Part shown: positions 16,962 through 27,528 of the stretch, piece after piece
Position numbering within the stretch: the first letter of the stretch is position 1
Layout: each line of letters starts with the position of its first letter
From: Mucilaginibacter sp.
GTDB taxonomy: Bacteria; Bacteroidota; Bacteroidia; Sphingobacteriales; Sphingobacteriaceae
Reading direction: 5' to 3'
Assembly: GCF_028288205.1 (NCBI RefSeq)
Contig: NZ_JAQBOD010000056.1
Location: 124,001-188,000 of the forward strand
Length of the DNA stretch: 64,000 bases
Program-made: the position numbers and the translations under genes
The notes under the pieces: generated by a model
Told to the model about the DNA's origin: nothing
Databases searched by the model: none
What the model saw: only the letters and a program-made list of their open reading frames with translations

Positions 16962-17981
16962 ATGAGCCAGATACTCATCATCTATACCGGTGGTACAATA
17001 GGTATGATGACCGACCCTGTAACCAAGGTACTAAAGCCCATTAACTTTGAGCAGATAATGGATAATGTGCCCGAATTAGAAAAGCTTAATTGTAAAATTA
17101 AAGTTCACTCGTTCGAGGAGATCATTGATTCATCTAACATGAATCCCCAGATATGGAGTGAGCTTGCAGGATTAATTGAGGCTAATTATGATGATGTTGA
17201 TGGTTTTGTAATTCTGCACGGATCAGATACCATGGCCTACACAGCATCGGCCTTGAGCTTTATGCTGGAAAATCTGGCCAAGCCGGTAATATTCACCGGG
17301 TCGCAGTTGCCTATTAGTGCCATACGCACCGATGCGAAGGAAAACCTGATGACCGCCATCGAAATTGCCAATGCTAAAAAGAACGACCGCGCTCGCGTAC
17401 CCGAGGTTTGTATCTATTTTGATTATAAACTATTCAGGGGTAACCGTTCATTTAAATATAATTCATCCAAGTTTGAAGCATTCCGTTCGCCAAACTGCCC
17501 TATACTGGCCGAGTCTGGCGTACACCTTCGTTTTAGTGTGAATGATATAAGGCAGCCTGCCGACGCGCCGCTCATCAGCCATAAAAATTTAGTGAATGAT
17601 GTGGGTGTGCTTAAGTTATATCCCGGCATTGGCCCAAAAGTTGTAGAAAGCATCTTGGGTGCCGATGTAAGGGGCATTGTAATGGAAACCTTTGGCGCGG
17701 GCAATACTACTACCGATAGCTGGTTTATTGATATGCTTAAAAACGCGATAGACAGCGGTAAAGTGATAGTAGATATTTCGCAATGTAAAGTGGGTACGGT
17801 GGAGCTGGGCCGATATGAAACCAGCAAAATATTAAAAGATATTGGCGTAGCCAATGGTTATGATATGACCTTTGAGGCAGCCGTAACCAAAATGATGTAC
17901 CTGCTGGGCCAGGTTGATGATGTTAAAGAAGTAAAACGCCTGATGGAGGTTGACCTGCGCGGCGAGTTAACTGTATCCTAA
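16962..17981 (+). CDS. ansA: Type I (cytoplasmic) L-asparaginase
   Basis: The 339-aa protein begins MSQILIIYTGGTIGMM, carrying the first catalytic Thr (T12). The second motif, FVILHGSDTMAYTASALSF, holds the Thr-Asp pair. There is no signal peptide, which fits the type I cytoplasmic enzyme. It hydrolyses asparagine to aspartate and ammonia. It follows tatD closely and is convergent with the envelope protein gene at 18088; an unusual GTATACAC repeat lies between them. Confidence 0.95.
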   Translation: MSQILIIYTGGTIGMMTDPVTKVLKPINFEQIMDNVPELEKLNCKIKVHSFEEIIDSSNMNPQIWSELAGLIEANYDDVDGFVILHGSDTMAYTASALSFMLENLAKPVIFTGSQLPISAIRTDAKENLMTAIEIANAKKNDRARVPEVCIYFDYKLFRGNRSFKYNSSKFEAFRSPNCPILAESGVHLRFSVNDIRQPADAPLISHKNLVNDVGVLKLYPGIGPKVVESILGADVRGIVMETFGAGNTTTDSWFIDMLKNAIDSGKVIVDISQCKVGTVELGRYETSKILKDIGVANGYDMTFEAAVTKMMYLLGQVDDVKEVKRLMEVDLRGELTVS

Positions 17982-17995
17982 ATAGTAAAGTGTAT

Positions 17996-18046
17996 GTGTA
18001 TACGGTAAGCGTATACACCATATACACTGTATACACCCGTATACAC
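17996..18046. repeat. Phased GTATACAC repeat cluster
   Basis: One GTGTATAC (17996-18003) faces four copies of [G/A]TATACAC starting at 18011, 18020, 18029 and 18039, a 9-10 bp period. The first pair forms an 8-bp hairpin with a 7-nt loop. It lies between the convergent ansA and envelope genes and has no poly-T typical of a terminator. Confidence 0.75.
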
Positions 18047-18087
18047 TGGCAAAACAGTGTCACCATCAAAGCCGAATATTTTTAATA

Positions 18088-20952
18088 CTACTTCTTACTC
18101 ACCTTTATTTTCTCCCTGTTGTAGCCAAAGGCGCCGGTTAAGTCTGTGCCTTCTAAAATAAGCGTGTAATTGGCAGGTTTATCGGCACTAAAAAATGATA
18201 CGGTAGCTTTACCTTCCTTATCAGTAACCACACTTGGCGCCCAATGGATAGTAGAGCGCAGGTCTGTACCCATAGCGATAATTGCATTTTTGATGGTATA
18301 CCGCGGGCGGTAAAATTGTTTGGCAAGGGTAAAAGGCAGGGGCTTGTACAGATAGGTGCCGGTTGTAGTTTTCATAAATGGCCCTTTGCCGCTGCGGGTG
18401 GTTATTTCTATAAAGCCCCAATCCCATACATGTGGATATTTAGTACTGGCAAGTAGTCCGTTCCCTAAAAATTGAATGCCATACGAACTATTATAAGCCG
18501 AATTAAACATTACCTCTATCCCTTTAATATCTTCTGCAGAAAAATAATCCATGAAGTGTTTTATAAAAATGAATCGACCGGTGGGCGTGTCTCCCGTGTC
18601 ATAGCCATCTATTTGGTCCACATCTGTCCCGTCAATTATCAGGCGCATTTCTTTTTCATTAATTCGGTAACTAACTCTTTTTCGGGGATTTGATTTAATA
18701 TCTATCTTAGGTTTTTGGTTCGTCATGCCGTTATCAAAAAGCGGCGCATCGATGTCGAATGGCCCAACATTAAACCCTTTCACCTTTTCTTTTAACAGGT
18801 CGCCCAGCGTCATTTTACCCGCTTTCAAAAGATCCTGCTCGTCAAACACCTGGTCGGCCTCGCCGGGCCCATTCAGGTTATGCGATTCTTTAACGATCTT
18901 CTTTTCTTTGATCACTACCTCTTTCAGCATATGCCCCTCGCCCTTCAAAATAGCCTGCGCGTGCTGTTGAGCCGCCTTGGTTGCCGAGTTACTTAGTGAT
19001 ACGGTATCACTATTTACATACCAGGACATAATCAATCCATTTGGTTTAAACCTTGGCGGTATAAACGTATTCACCTCAATTCCTATATTAAAGCTCTTGC
19101 CGCTTCTATTCCGGGCCTGTATTTTAAACTCGGCGGTATCAATAGGGAATAGTTTCCTGAATGTAAACCTGCCATCTTTATCTGTCACCGTATCCCTTAC
19201 AAATTCAGGCTTGCGCGAAAAGAGTACCATGCCCGCTTTTTCTACTCCTTTATTAAATATATTGGTCACCTTACCCTGCACAATAAATTCCGGCTCGGCA
19301 GCAAACTGGGGTTGTGGCGGCTTAGCGCCGAATATCGCCTTCCAATCATAACCCACCCAACCCTGCGTAAGCAGCAGGTTATCAAAGGCAATAATACGTT
19401 CGGGTGTATTCTTTTCAAAATACCAGCCCGGCTCTTCAACGGTTCCTTTAAGGTCTGATGTCATTAATAAGTTACTGATGATATTACTTCCGATGCTATC
19501 TGCCCGCACCTGCGAATCGTCGGTTACGGCTAAAGAGAAATTACCCCTAACGGGTTTGCCCGCATTATCTTTTACGGTTATGGCTAACGCGATGCTGTCC
19601 CGGATTGAATAAACGGGCTTGCCGGCAGCTACGCTTATCTGCAAATTATCATTATGACTGATATAAGCTATCCGTTCATTTAAAGGCTGATTAGCACTAT
19701 TAAACAAAGTAAAATGTGCTATCCCGGTAGGGAACAGGTCTTTACCGATTGTTTTTTTAACCGGCCCATTTTTAAAGCTGATGGCTGCGGTGTAGCATAT
19801 CAGGCCCCTTGTTTGTGCTATCAGGTAGTAAGTGTTTGTTGAGCTTAATACGTCTGGCGTTGCGTTTATGCTTACTTCCAGTTCTTTTTCTTTAGCTTCT
19901 ATACGCAATGTAGTGCCGGTTGTATTAATGGCAGGTAATGGATAGCTTTTAGCAATATTCCCCGCAAGGGTAACTTTAGCATTATAACTTTCTCCGGCAA
20001 CAGGGGTCAGCTCAAAACTGCCCATGCCTTTATGGGTTGATTTGAAAGTAACTACTTCAATATTTTTGCTGTTAAATACCTTACCGCTGATATCAACTGC
20101 TTTCCCATCTTCGCTTATCGCTTTAAAGCCAACCCTTGTATTAATACCATTAACCATATTACCCCCCTCGGGCATAAACTGTACATCGGTATTCTCGGGT
20201 CTGTTTAAAGTTACGGGTATAACTAAAGTAGCTGCTTCCTGTGCTATTAACCCAACTCCTTTTTTTATTTCCTGCGCCTGTATGGAAATATCTTTTATAC
20301 TTACATTTTCGGGCAGATCGAAGTTTACATCCATACTGCCATCCATGCCGGTGCTAACTGTGTTTTTGAATAGGCTATGCTTACCATTCATTACCCGTAG
20401 TTGCATATCCTTCAATCTATAAGGCGACTTGTCTAATCCCGTAAACCGCAGGTTAGCCTGTATCTTTCCTTTATCGGCTTTAAATACTGCTTTGACCAGC
20501 GTAGAGCCGCTTAATGCGGATATATTTATGCTTTTCTTAAACACATAATCTTCGCCAAAATTCAGCATCCAGTTAGTATAGGCACGCAGGGTATAACTTC
20601 CTTCGGGAAAGTCTTTATCAATTAGCGCGATATCGCCCCAGCTCAGTCCCGATGCTACCGGCACCATAATACGTTTTATACATTTATTGGTGTTGTCATC
20701 CAGCTCGACATACAGCAACCCGCTTTTAATTGATGGCTTTAAAAAGTCGGCATTCATCAGGTAAGCTTTAAAACGTAGGGTATCGCCCAAAGCGTAGTAA
20801 GGTTTATCTAACTGCAAATACAGCTTTTCAATCGGCATCCGGTCGCGCATGCCAGCTATGGACGATAGCGTAGTTAACAAGCCGCTGTTTACCTGGGCCA
20901 TAACAGTAATGGATAACAAAACAAATACTAATATGATTACAAACTTTTTCAT
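18088..20952 (-). CDS. Large envelope protein with MG2-like and TonB plug-like domains
   Basis: The 954-aa protein has a signal peptide (MKKFVIILVFVLLSITVMAQ). A macroglobulin MG2-like domain follows at ~38-145 (PIEKLYLQLDKPYYALGDTL and FPEGSYTLRAYTNWML), then several Ig-like modules. At ~550-610 there is a carboxypeptidase-regulatory-like stretch (VQGKVTNIFNKGVEKAGMVL). A TonB-receptor-plug-like segment is seen near 700-800 (GEADQVFDEQDLLKAGKMTL). There is no visible C-terminal beta-barrel, so it is not a normal TonB receptor. The last ~50 residues resemble an alpha-2-macroglobulin/MG domain (ATVSFFSADKPANYTLILEG). Its start overlaps the upstream gene by 4 nt. Function is unknown; a surface or periplasmic scaffold is plausible. 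Confidence 0.85.
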   Translation of the reverse strand: MKKFVIILVFVLLSITVMAQVNSGLLTTLSSIAGMRDRMPIEKLYLQLDKPYYALGDTLRFKAYLMNADFLKPSIKSGLLYVELDDNTNKCIKRIMVPVASGLSWGDIALIDKDFPEGSYTLRAYTNWMLNFGEDYVFKKSINISALSGSTLVKAVFKADKGKIQANLRFTGLDKSPYRLKDMQLRVMNGKHSLFKNTVSTGMDGSMDVNFDLPENVSIKDISIQAQEIKKGVGLIAQEAATLVIPVTLNRPENTDVQFMPEGGNMVNGINTRVGFKAISEDGKAVDISGKVFNSKNIEVVTFKSTHKGMGSFELTPVAGESYNAKVTLAGNIAKSYPLPAINTTGTTLRIEAKEKELEVSINATPDVLSSTNTYYLIAQTRGLICYTAAISFKNGPVKKTIGKDLFPTGIAHFTLFNSANQPLNERIAYISHNDNLQISVAAGKPVYSIRDSIALAITVKDNAGKPVRGNFSLAVTDDSQVRADSIGSNIISNLLMTSDLKGTVEEPGWYFEKNTPERIIAFDNLLLTQGWVGYDWKAIFGAKPPQPQFAAEPEFIVQGKVTNIFNKGVEKAGMVLFSRKPEFVRDTVTDKDGRFTFRKLFPIDTAEFKIQARNRSGKSFNIGIEVNTFIPPRFKPNGLIMSWYVNSDTVSLSNSATKAAQQHAQAILKGEGHMLKEVVIKEKKIVKESHNLNGPGEADQVFDEQDLLKAGKMTLGDLLKEKVKGFNVGPFDIDAPLFDNGMTNQKPKIDIKSNPRKRVSYRINEKEMRLIIDGTDVDQIDGYDTGDTPTGRFIFIKHFMDYFSAEDIKGIEVMFNSAYNSSYGIQFLGNGLLASTKYPHVWDWGFIEITTRSGKGPFMKTTTGTYLYKPLPFTLAKQFYRPRYTIKNAIIAMGTDLRSTIHWAPSVVTDKEGKATVSFFSADKPANYTLILEGTDLTGAFGYNREKIKVSKK

Positions 20953-22193
20953 TTTATGCTTTCTAAACTATTAACAGTGCGTTGTTCATCGCTGGGGTCA
21001 ATACTATAATCCAATGGTGTTAAGTCTGCTATTTTTAGCCAAGCCCAATAGCCCGAATATTTAAAAGCATTTACAGGCGTCAGGCCACTGTTTCTGTCAA
21101 TCGTTATTTTATTGGCAAGGGGCTGTATTTGTGATATTTGCTTTGGTTTTATTTTTTGGGATGGAGAAAGTGCAACGTTTAAAAGTTTAAGCGGGCCACC
21201 TGTTTTGTAAAACAATGGCGATTCTTTCGCGCCTGTATAAACTATATAAAGGGCCGCTATTCCAAATGTGTCCTTGCCAACTATTTTACGGGATGATACC
21301 AGTGTTTTTGCGTCTTTACTATCCGGAACAAATAGCGAATCAATATGTAAAACATGAATCCCGGTAAACTTAAGCGTGTCATAAGCGTGGATTAAAAAAT
21401 CATCTTTTCCTCTTTCACTAAAATAGATAAGCTTATCTATTATTTTATAAACTATAAAACCTTCTTCAGTCACTCTATTGTCCATTACCGCATTAAAGAA
21501 ATGCCTGTCGGAACTTAGGTAAGCTAATCGCCTTTTAACGTTCCATTCCCGTTGTTGCGGAAAACCGCCCCTCATTTCTTCAAAATAAGGCGAACCGCCT
21601 ACGGTGCACATGCCGGTCTCATTATTGAGTTCAAAATCTGTAAGCAGGTATTTAATTTTATACCCCAGCGCTTTATTTTCTACCTCCAGCAACTCATCTG
21701 CGCTTGCGCGAAGGATTTTTTTATCTTTATCAAAATGAAAAGTTATTACGCTGGGGTTTAATATTTTGCAAGCCTGCGAATTAACAGTCTCGCCGATAAA
21801 AAATTTCATAAATGCCGCCAGGTAGTTTTCCCTTTCTGCCGCCGATGTAGTATTTCTGTTTGCAGTTATATTGATGGTATTAAGCGTAATGTTACTTTCG
21901 GTTAAGGTAACCGATAGCCTGATCGGTTTGTCTTTTATGGTTATGTTTTGAATGGCGGGATTAAATCCCAGCATTTTAATAACTATTTCATAAGATCCGG
22001 CTTGTATGTTACTGAAACTGAATTTTCCTTCATCGTTAGTGGCCGTAACATGTTTTGAATTAGTTATAAAAACGGTTGCACCTGCAATGGCTTTTCCTTT
22101 TTCGTCACTTACTATACCATTTATAGCATAGTATTGCTGTGCCCTTGTTTCAAAGCAGGCAAAAAACAAAATAAGGCAAAGCAGTATTTTCAT
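20949..22193 (-). CDS. Carboxypeptidase-regulatory-like domain protein, partner of the MG2/plug protein
   Basis: The 414-aa secreted protein has a signal peptide (MKILLCLILFFACFETRAQ) and a CarboxypepD_reg-like beta-sandwich at ~22-105 (INGIVSDEKGKAIAGATVFI, then SFSNIQAGSYEIVIKMLGFN). A large domain of unknown function typical of Bacteroidota proteins follows. Its stop codon overlaps the start of the 954-aa gene (ATGA), so the two are translationally coupled and likely work together in the envelope. I do not recognise a specific function. Confidence 0.83.
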   Translation of the reverse strand: MKILLCLILFFACFETRAQQYYAINGIVSDEKGKAIAGATVFITNSKHVTATNDEGKFSFSNIQAGSYEIVIKMLGFNPAIQNITIKDKPIRLSVTLTESNITLNTINITANRNTTSAAERENYLAAFMKFFIGETVNSQACKILNPSVITFHFDKDKKILRASADELLEVENKALGYKIKYLLTDFELNNETGMCTVGGSPYFEEMRGGFPQQREWNVKRRLAYLSSDRHFFNAVMDNRVTEEGFIVYKIIDKLIYFSERGKDDFLIHAYDTLKFTGIHVLHIDSLFVPDSKDAKTLVSSRKIVGKDTFGIAALYIVYTGAKESPLFYKTGGPLKLLNVALSPSQKIKPKQISQIQPLANKITIDRNSGLTPVNAFKYSGYWAWLKIADLTPLDYSIDPSDEQRTVNSLESIK

Positions 22194-22264
22194 ATTTATA
22201 TGATAAATACGCTAATAATGAAAAAAGGGGGGATAGATCTGATTATATAAATTAGACGGGGCGA

Positions 22265-22576
22265 TTAAAACCCATAATCGCGCTCTACTTTGCAAACGCG
22301 TACCTTATAGCTTGCATACCATTTTTCGCGGCCATATTTTTGCGCCATCAGGTGGTCGGCATTAGCTTTCCAGTTTCTTATCGCCTCTAACGATTGCCAG
22401 TAGGACACGGTTATGCCTATTTCGTTCCGTGCCGATTCAATGCCGAGATAGCCCTCCTGTTGAGTGGCCAGCTTGTCCATAGCGTCTGCCATAGCAGCGT
22501 AGCCGTCATCGCCTTCGGTTCTTATCGAAGTAAATATTACAGCGTAATAGGGGGTTTGTGGGGTTTGGGCGATCAT
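22265..22576 (-). CDS. Antibiotic biosynthesis monooxygenase (ABM) domain protein
   Basis: The 103-aa single-domain protein has the dimeric alpha/beta barrel pattern of ABM proteins: YAVIFTSIRTEGDDGYAAMA at the start, QEGYLGIESARNEIGITVSY with the typical strand, and the SLEAIRNWKANADHLMAQKY helix containing the W..n..H motif. Relatives include heme-degrading and quinol monooxygenases; substrate is not predictable. It is divergent from the gene at 22620. Confidence 0.85.
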   Translation of the reverse strand: MIAQTPQTPYYAVIFTSIRTEGDDGYAAMADAMDKLATQQEGYLGIESARNEIGITVSYWQSLEAIRNWKANADHLMAQKYGREKWYASYKVRVCKVERDYGF

Positions 22577-22608
22577 AGTTTTATACTTTAAGGGATAAAT
22601 TTAGTCGC

Positions 22609-22616
22609 TATATTTG
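22609..22616 (+). promoter_or_regulatory. -7 element TATATTTG, 3 nt before the start codon
   Basis: This exact TAnnTTTG match ends 3 nt before the ATG at 22620. It would give a leaderless mRNA or indicate a later start. Confidence 0.38.
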
Positions 22617-22619
22617 AGA

Positions 22620-23315
22620 ATGAAAAGACTTTTCCTGTTAGTTTTAGTAATGGCCGAATTAATAGCCTTCGCCCAGCCGCCTTTTATAGGTAAAGCGTTC
22701 TACTGCCCAAGCTTTAAAAGAAAATTTATCATACAAATAAAGAACGATACCCTATACACTCAAAATACCAGGTATGATGCTTATCCCGCCGACCCAGAGA
22801 TGAAGCAAAAGCTTTATTTTTTACGCAAACAAGACGGGTTTAGTATTTATGTAGTAGTTACAGAACATAAAGTAAGTATGTTAGGATCGCGCATTGGCAA
22901 TACCTATGCATTGGTTGGGTATAAATTATTGCCCGACGGTGAAAAGCTAAATGTTGCATACGAAACACATTCGCATACATCGCTTGAGGAGTGTAAGGAA
23001 TTGAATTTTGACCCCGGGGCGCGTTTTACCCTTACTTATTTCAGTAAAGCGTATTACGATAAATTTAGCACACTTAAGCCTGTAAAAGATGTGGATAGCC
23101 TTACCACTATTGAAATATACAGCCGTTTAAAACAACAGATGATGGCGAACCAGGAACGCATTAGACGTTTTGGTGCAACTATGTATGCGACTGTAGAGAG
23201 CTGGGAGCTTTTAACCCGTATATTGTTAGCTATGCAACTAAACCCGATTATATCAGAAGAGGAATTTAACAGGTATACAGAAAAATATGTTGTTGGAAAT
23301 CGTGCGGGGCGGTAA
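22620..23315 (+). CDS. Secreted protein of unknown function
   Basis: The 231-aa protein has a signal peptide (MKRLFLLVLVMAELIAFAQ). The N-terminal part of the mature protein has short beta strands (KRKFIIQIKNDTLYTQNTRY, then YFLRKQDGFSIYVVVTEHKV) and the C-terminal part is helical with many Gln/Arg. I do not recognise the family. The ATG at 22620 is preferred over an upstream TTG in frame. It is a single gene, convergent with gcvP. Confidence 0.72.
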   Translation: MKRLFLLVLVMAELIAFAQPPFIGKAFYCPSFKRKFIIQIKNDTLYTQNTRYDAYPADPEMKQKLYFLRKQDGFSIYVVVTEHKVSMLGSRIGNTYALVGYKLLPDGEKLNVAYETHSHTSLEECKELNFDPGARFTLTYFSKAYYDKFSTLKPVKDVDSLTTIEIYSRLKQQMMANQERIRRFGATMYATVESWELLTRILLAMQLNPIISEEEFNRYTEKYVVGNRAGR

Positions 23316-23350
23316 TAGTCTCACCTTGCGCCTCATACCATAACATACTA

Positions 23351-23387
23351 AAAAAATGTGCAGACAATTATTCAATCATCTGCACAT
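23351..23387 (-). terminator. Terminator for gcvP
   Basis: The stem ATGTGCAGA with TCTGCACAT (23356-23364 with 23379-23387) closes a 14-nt loop. On the minus strand it is followed by a run of six T, right after the gcvP stop. Confidence 0.78.
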
Positions 23388-23414
23388 CTTCGTATTTGCA
23401 TATCTGCACATCGA

Positions 23415-26324
23415 TTATGTTCCGTATTCGGGAGTTGTTACTTCGCTTTCTTCAAACTCGTAATCGGTTAATGGCGGGCATGAGCATATCAGCGTTCTGT
23501 CGCCATAAGTATCATTAACCCTGCCCACTGACGGCCAGAATTTATAAGCCGCTACATAAGGCAGCGGGAAAGCTGCTTTTTGGCGGCTGTATGGATGCTC
23601 CCAATCATTACCGGTAACAACAGTTACGGTATGCGGCGCGTTTTTAAGCGGGTTGTCTGCTTTGTCTGCCGAGCCATTTTCAACCTGGGCTATTTCTTTA
23701 CGGATAGCTATCATGGCATCGCAAAAGCGGTCAAGCTCATGTTTGGGTTCTGATTCTGTAGGCTCTATCATTACCGTACCCGCAACCGGGAACGATACGG
23801 TTGGCGCGTGAAAACCATAATCCATTAAACGTTTGGCTATATCAACCACCTCAATACCCGAGGCTTTAAACGAGCGGCAATCCAGTATCATTTCGTGCGC
23901 GCAACGGCCATTGTTGCCGGTATATAATACCGGGTAATGGCTCTCTAACCTTGCCTTGATATAATTAGCATTCAATATAGCGTAACGGGTAGCGTTTGTT
24001 AAGCCATCCGGACCCATCATAGCGATGTAAGCGTGTGATATGATCAATATAGATGCCGAACCCCATGGGGCTGCTGATACCGCGTGTATGGCCTTGCCAT
24101 TGTCAATATCAACCACGGCATGTCCCGGAAGATAAGGAACCAGGTGTTTCGCCACACCGATAGGGCCCATACCCGGGCCACCACCGCCATGCGGTATGCA
24201 AAATGTTTTATGCAGATTTAAATGGCAAACATCGGCACCAATATTGGCCGGACTGGTTAGCCCAACCTGTGCGTTCATGTTAGCGCCGTCCATATATACC
24301 TGGCCGCCGTTATCATGAATTATCTGGCAGATATCAATAATTGATTCTTCGAAAACACCGTGAGTTGATGGATAGGTTACCATTAAGCAGGAAAGTTCAG
24401 CCTTATATTGCTCTGCTTTGGCTTGCAGATCGGCTACATCAATATTACCATTATCATCGCACTTTACAACAATAATTTTCATGCCCGCCATTGCTGCCGA
24501 TGCGGGGTTTGTGCCATGTGCCGATGATGGGATCAATACAATATTACGATGATGATCGCCACGATCATGATGATAGGCGCGGATAACCATCAGGCCGGCA
24601 TACTCGCCCTGCGCACCCGCGTTAGGCTGCAGGCTCATAGCCGCGAAGCCGGTTATCTCGCTTAACCAGCGGTTCAGCTCATCAAATAGCTGCATGTAGC
24701 CGCCTACCTGGTCGGCCGGAGCAAAAGGGTGCATGCGGCTAAACTCTGCCCAGGTAACGGGCACCATTTCGGTAGTAGCATTTAGCTTCATGGTACATGA
24801 ACCTAACGCGATCATGGAATGGCAAAGCGAAAGATCTTTGGTCTCTAACGATTTAATATAACGCAGCATTTCATGTTCTGAATGGTGCGTGTTGAAGATG
24901 CCATGTGTCAAGTAAGCCGAAGAGCGTTGCAGATCAGCAGGAATAACCGTGGTTACACCAGTCTGCAGTTCATCAAAATTAACATCATTCAACGTTTTGC
25001 CTTTTACTTTGGCAAACAGGCGTACTAATGTTTTTATATCTTCAGGCAAAGTCGTTTCATCAATAGAGATGGTAACTACGCTGCCCTGGTAATGCAAGTT
25101 AAGCTCGTTATTTAAAGCTTCGGCATGGATTGGACCAACCAATTCGCCCAGATCAAACTTTAAGGTATCAAAATAAGCCTCGTTTAATTGCTTAAAGCCT
25201 AATTGCGTTAAGCATTTAGCTGCAAGTACGGCTAAGCCATGTATCCTTTCAGCTATCAGCTTTAAGCCTTTAGGTCCATGATAGACTGAATACATACCAG
25301 CCATAATAGCCAGCAATGCCTGCGCGGTACAAATGTTAGAGGTAGCCTTATCCCTGCGGATATGCTGCTCGCGGGTTTGCAGTGCCATACGTAAAGCATA
25401 GTTGCCCGCGCTATCAATAGTAACACCAATTATACGGCCCGGTAAAGAGCGCTTATATTCTTCTTTAGTTGCAAAAAATGCAGCATGTGGACCGCCGAAG
25501 CCCATAGGTACGCCAAAACGCTGGGTAGAACCTACCACAATGTCAGCCCCCCACTCGCCCGGAGGCGTTAGGAGCACTAAGCTCATAATATCGGCAACTA
25601 CAGTAAGTTTAATGCCTTTTTCGTGACCTTTAGTGGCAAAATCAGCATAATTATATACAGCGCCGTGGCCGGCAGGGTATTGTACTATGGCGCCAAACAT
25701 ATCATCAGTTAACTCAACGGTACGGTGGTCGCCAATTTGCAGTTGTATGCCATAAGGCTCTGCCCTTGTTTTTAAAATATCTATAGTTTGCGGGAAGACT
25801 TCTTCTGATACAAAGAACACCTTGGCTTCTTCTTTTTTACGCAGACTGTATTGCATAAACATCGCCTCGGCAGCCGCGGTGCCTTCATCTAATAAAGATG
25901 CGTTGGCAATTTCCATCCCGGTTAAATCAATAACCATGGTCTGGAAGTTTAACAAGGCTTGTAAACGGCCCTGTGCAATTTCGGCCTGGTAAGGCGTGTA
26001 TTGTGTATACCAGCCAGGGTTTTCTAATATGTTTCTTTGGATAACACCCGGCACAATAACATCATAATACCCCTGGCCAATATAGCTGCGGTAAACTTTG
26101 TTTTTTGATGCAGTTTGCTTCAGGTCATTGAGGTAGGTAAATTCGCTTTTAGCTGCCGGCAGGTTTAGCGGGCTTTTCAGCCTTATCTTTGCCGGTACTG
26201 TTTGCGCTATTAATTCATCTAAGGTTTTAACGCCGGCGGTTTGTAACATCTCTGCGGTATCTGCCGCATTAGGCGCTATGTGCCTGCCCTCAAATTTTTC
26301 CTGGTAAGCGGTGTTTAATGTCAT
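23415..26324 (-). CDS. gcvP: Glycine dehydrogenase (decarboxylating), P-protein
   Basis: The 969-aa protein is a full-length fused (alpha+beta) P-protein of the glycine cleavage system. It begins [18 protein letters not shown] and has the catalytic PLP-binding Lys in [20 protein letters not shown]. Other conserved phrases are [20 protein letters not shown] and [11 protein letters not shown] at the end. It decarboxylates glycine and passes the aminomethyl group to lipoylated GcvH. The ATG at 26324 gives the usual P-protein start; a weaker upstream ATG would add 13 residues. The T and H proteins are not in this window. Confidence 0.96.
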   Translation of the reverse strand: MTLNTAYQEKFEGRHIAPNAADTAEMLQTAGVKTLDELIAQTVPAKIRLKSPLNLPAAKSEFTYLNDLKQTASKNKVYRSYIGQGYYDVIVPGVIQRNILENPGWYTQYTPYQAEIAQGRLQALLNFQTMVIDLTGMEIANASLLDEGTAAAEAMFMQYSLRKKEEAKVFFVSEEVFPQTIDILKTRAEPYGIQLQIGDHRTVELTDDMFGAIVQYPAGHGAVYNYADFATKGHEKGIKLTVVADIMSLVLLTPPGEWGADIVVGSTQRFGVPMGFGGPHAAFFATKEEYKRSLPGRIIGVTIDSAGNYALRMALQTREQHIRRDKATSNICTAQALLAIMAGMYSVYHGPKGLKLIAERIHGLAVLAAKCLTQLGFKQLNEAYFDTLKFDLGELVGPIHAEALNNELNLHYQGSVVTISIDETTLPEDIKTLVRLFAKVKGKTLNDVNFDELQTGVTTVIPADLQRSSAYLTHGIFNTHHSEHEMLRYIKSLETKDLSLCHSMIALGSCTMKLNATTEMVPVTWAEFSRMHPFAPADQVGGYMQLFDELNRWLSEITGFAAMSLQPNAGAQGEYAGLMVIRAYHHDRGDHHRNIVLIPSSAHGTNPASAAMAGMKIIVVKCDDNGNIDVADLQAKAEQYKAELSCLMVTYPSTHGVFEESIIDICQIIHDNGGQVYMDGANMNAQVGLTSPANIGADVCHLNLHKTFCIPHGGGGPGMGPIGVAKHLVPYLPGHAVVDIDNGKAIHAVSAAPWGSASILIISHAYIAMMGPDGLTNATRYAILNANYIKARLESHYPVLYTGNNGRCAHEMILDCRSFKASGIEVVDIAKRLMDYGFHAPTVSFPVAGTVMIEPTESEPKHELDRFCDAMIAIRKEIAQVENGSADKADNPLKNAPHTVTVVTGNDWEHPYSRQKAAFPLPYVAAYKFWPSVGRVNDTYGDRTLICSCPPLTDYEFEESEVTTPEYGT

Positions 26325-26520
26325 GAAAAAAGTATCCGTTATTTTGTTGGTGCAAAGGTACATTTTTACCTATTGACTATCAATTGATAAACAATTATCT
26401 AATCTTAATTTTATATAGGAAATTAAATTTGTTTAGTAGTGTTTAAAGCAAAATAAAATGAGCCTTTTGGCAAGCAAAAGCATTTTTCGTATGCCGAAAA
26501 TCTAAATTAGAAATGATGAA

Positions 26521-27237
26521 TTAAACCAACTGCCTTAAATACATTTGTATAGTATTCTCCAATCCATAATATAAAGCATCAGTTATCAGGGCATGGCCTA
26601 TGCTTACCTCTGCCAATGCCGGAATATTATCGGCAAAATATTTCAGGTTGTTCAAATCGAGATCATGGCCCGCGTTTATGCCCAGCCCTGCTTTTTGCGC
26701 AGTTTCGGCTGCTTTAATATAGGGCGCAATAGCCGCTTCTTTATCATTAAGATATTGATGGGCATAAGCCTCGGTATATAATTCTATACGGTCAGTTCCG
26801 GTTGTGGCTGCTGCTTCAACCATTTCTACAACCGGGTCAACAAAAATAGAGACACGTATGCCTGTGTTTTTAAATACCGCTATCATGTCTTTTAAATATT
26901 GCTGGTTCTTAATAGTATCCCAGCCGTGATTAGATGTTATTTGCCCCAAAGCATCAGGCACCAGCGTTACTTGTTCTGGTTTGTTGGCCAGTACCAGGTC
27001 AATAAATTTTTGCTCCTGGCAATTGCCTTCAATATTAAACTCGGTAGTTACTACTTTTTTAAGTTCGAAAACATCATTATAGCGGATATGCCTTTCATCC
27101 GGGCGAGGGTGCACAGTTATTCCCTGCGCGCCAAATCTTTCGCAATCTTTGGCCACTTGTATAAGGTTGGGGTTATTACCACCACGCGAATTGCGTAACG
27201 TTGCTATCTTATTTATATTTACAGATAATCGGGTCAT
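26521..27237 (-). CDS. pdxJ: Pyridoxine 5'-phosphate synthase
   Basis: The 238-aa TIM-barrel enzyme begins [20 protein letters not shown], the conserved PdxJ start. It also has [18 protein letters not shown] (active-site His and Arg), [16 protein letters not shown], and [18 protein letters not shown] near the phosphate site. It condenses 1-deoxy-xylulose 5-phosphate with 3-amino-1-hydroxyacetone phosphate in de novo vitamin B6 synthesis. The product, PLP, is the cofactor of the neighbouring GcvP, although no operon link is visible (196 nt apart). Confidence 0.96.
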   Translation of the reverse strand: MTRLSVNINKIATLRNSRGGNNPNLIQVAKDCERFGAQGITVHPRPDERHIRYNDVFELKKVVTTEFNIEGNCQEQKFIDLVLANKPEQVTLVPDALGQITSNHGWDTIKNQQYLKDMIAVFKNTGIRVSIFVDPVVEMVEAAATTGTDRIELYTEAYAHQYLNDKEAAIAPYIKAAETAQKAGLGINAGHDLDLNNLKYFADNIPALAEVSIGHALITDALYYGLENTIQMYLRQLV

Positions 27238-27528
27238 AGCTATATGTGCTTACAAATGGCAAATATCAATATTAGTTAATTAACAGCGTAAACAATTTTA
27301 GTTGTGTTAATTGTGTGTTAAATGTTAAAACGCGCCTTGTTGCAAACAGATATAATTGATTTATAGACTGATAAATGTAACAATTGTGGTATTATCTAAT
27401 ATACGGCCCTTAAATAATGTAACAATAGTATTAAATTTAATTATTAACTGTAATATAAATTGAACCTTTGCATCTAATTGCTTTTAAACCTAATAATTAT
27501 CTATAAATAATTCGAGCATAATAAACTT

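Noticed and set aside
26325..26520. Glycine riboswitch upstream of gcvP
   Set aside because: I see no glycine-aptamer pattern in the 196-nt region; only a small hairpin is present.
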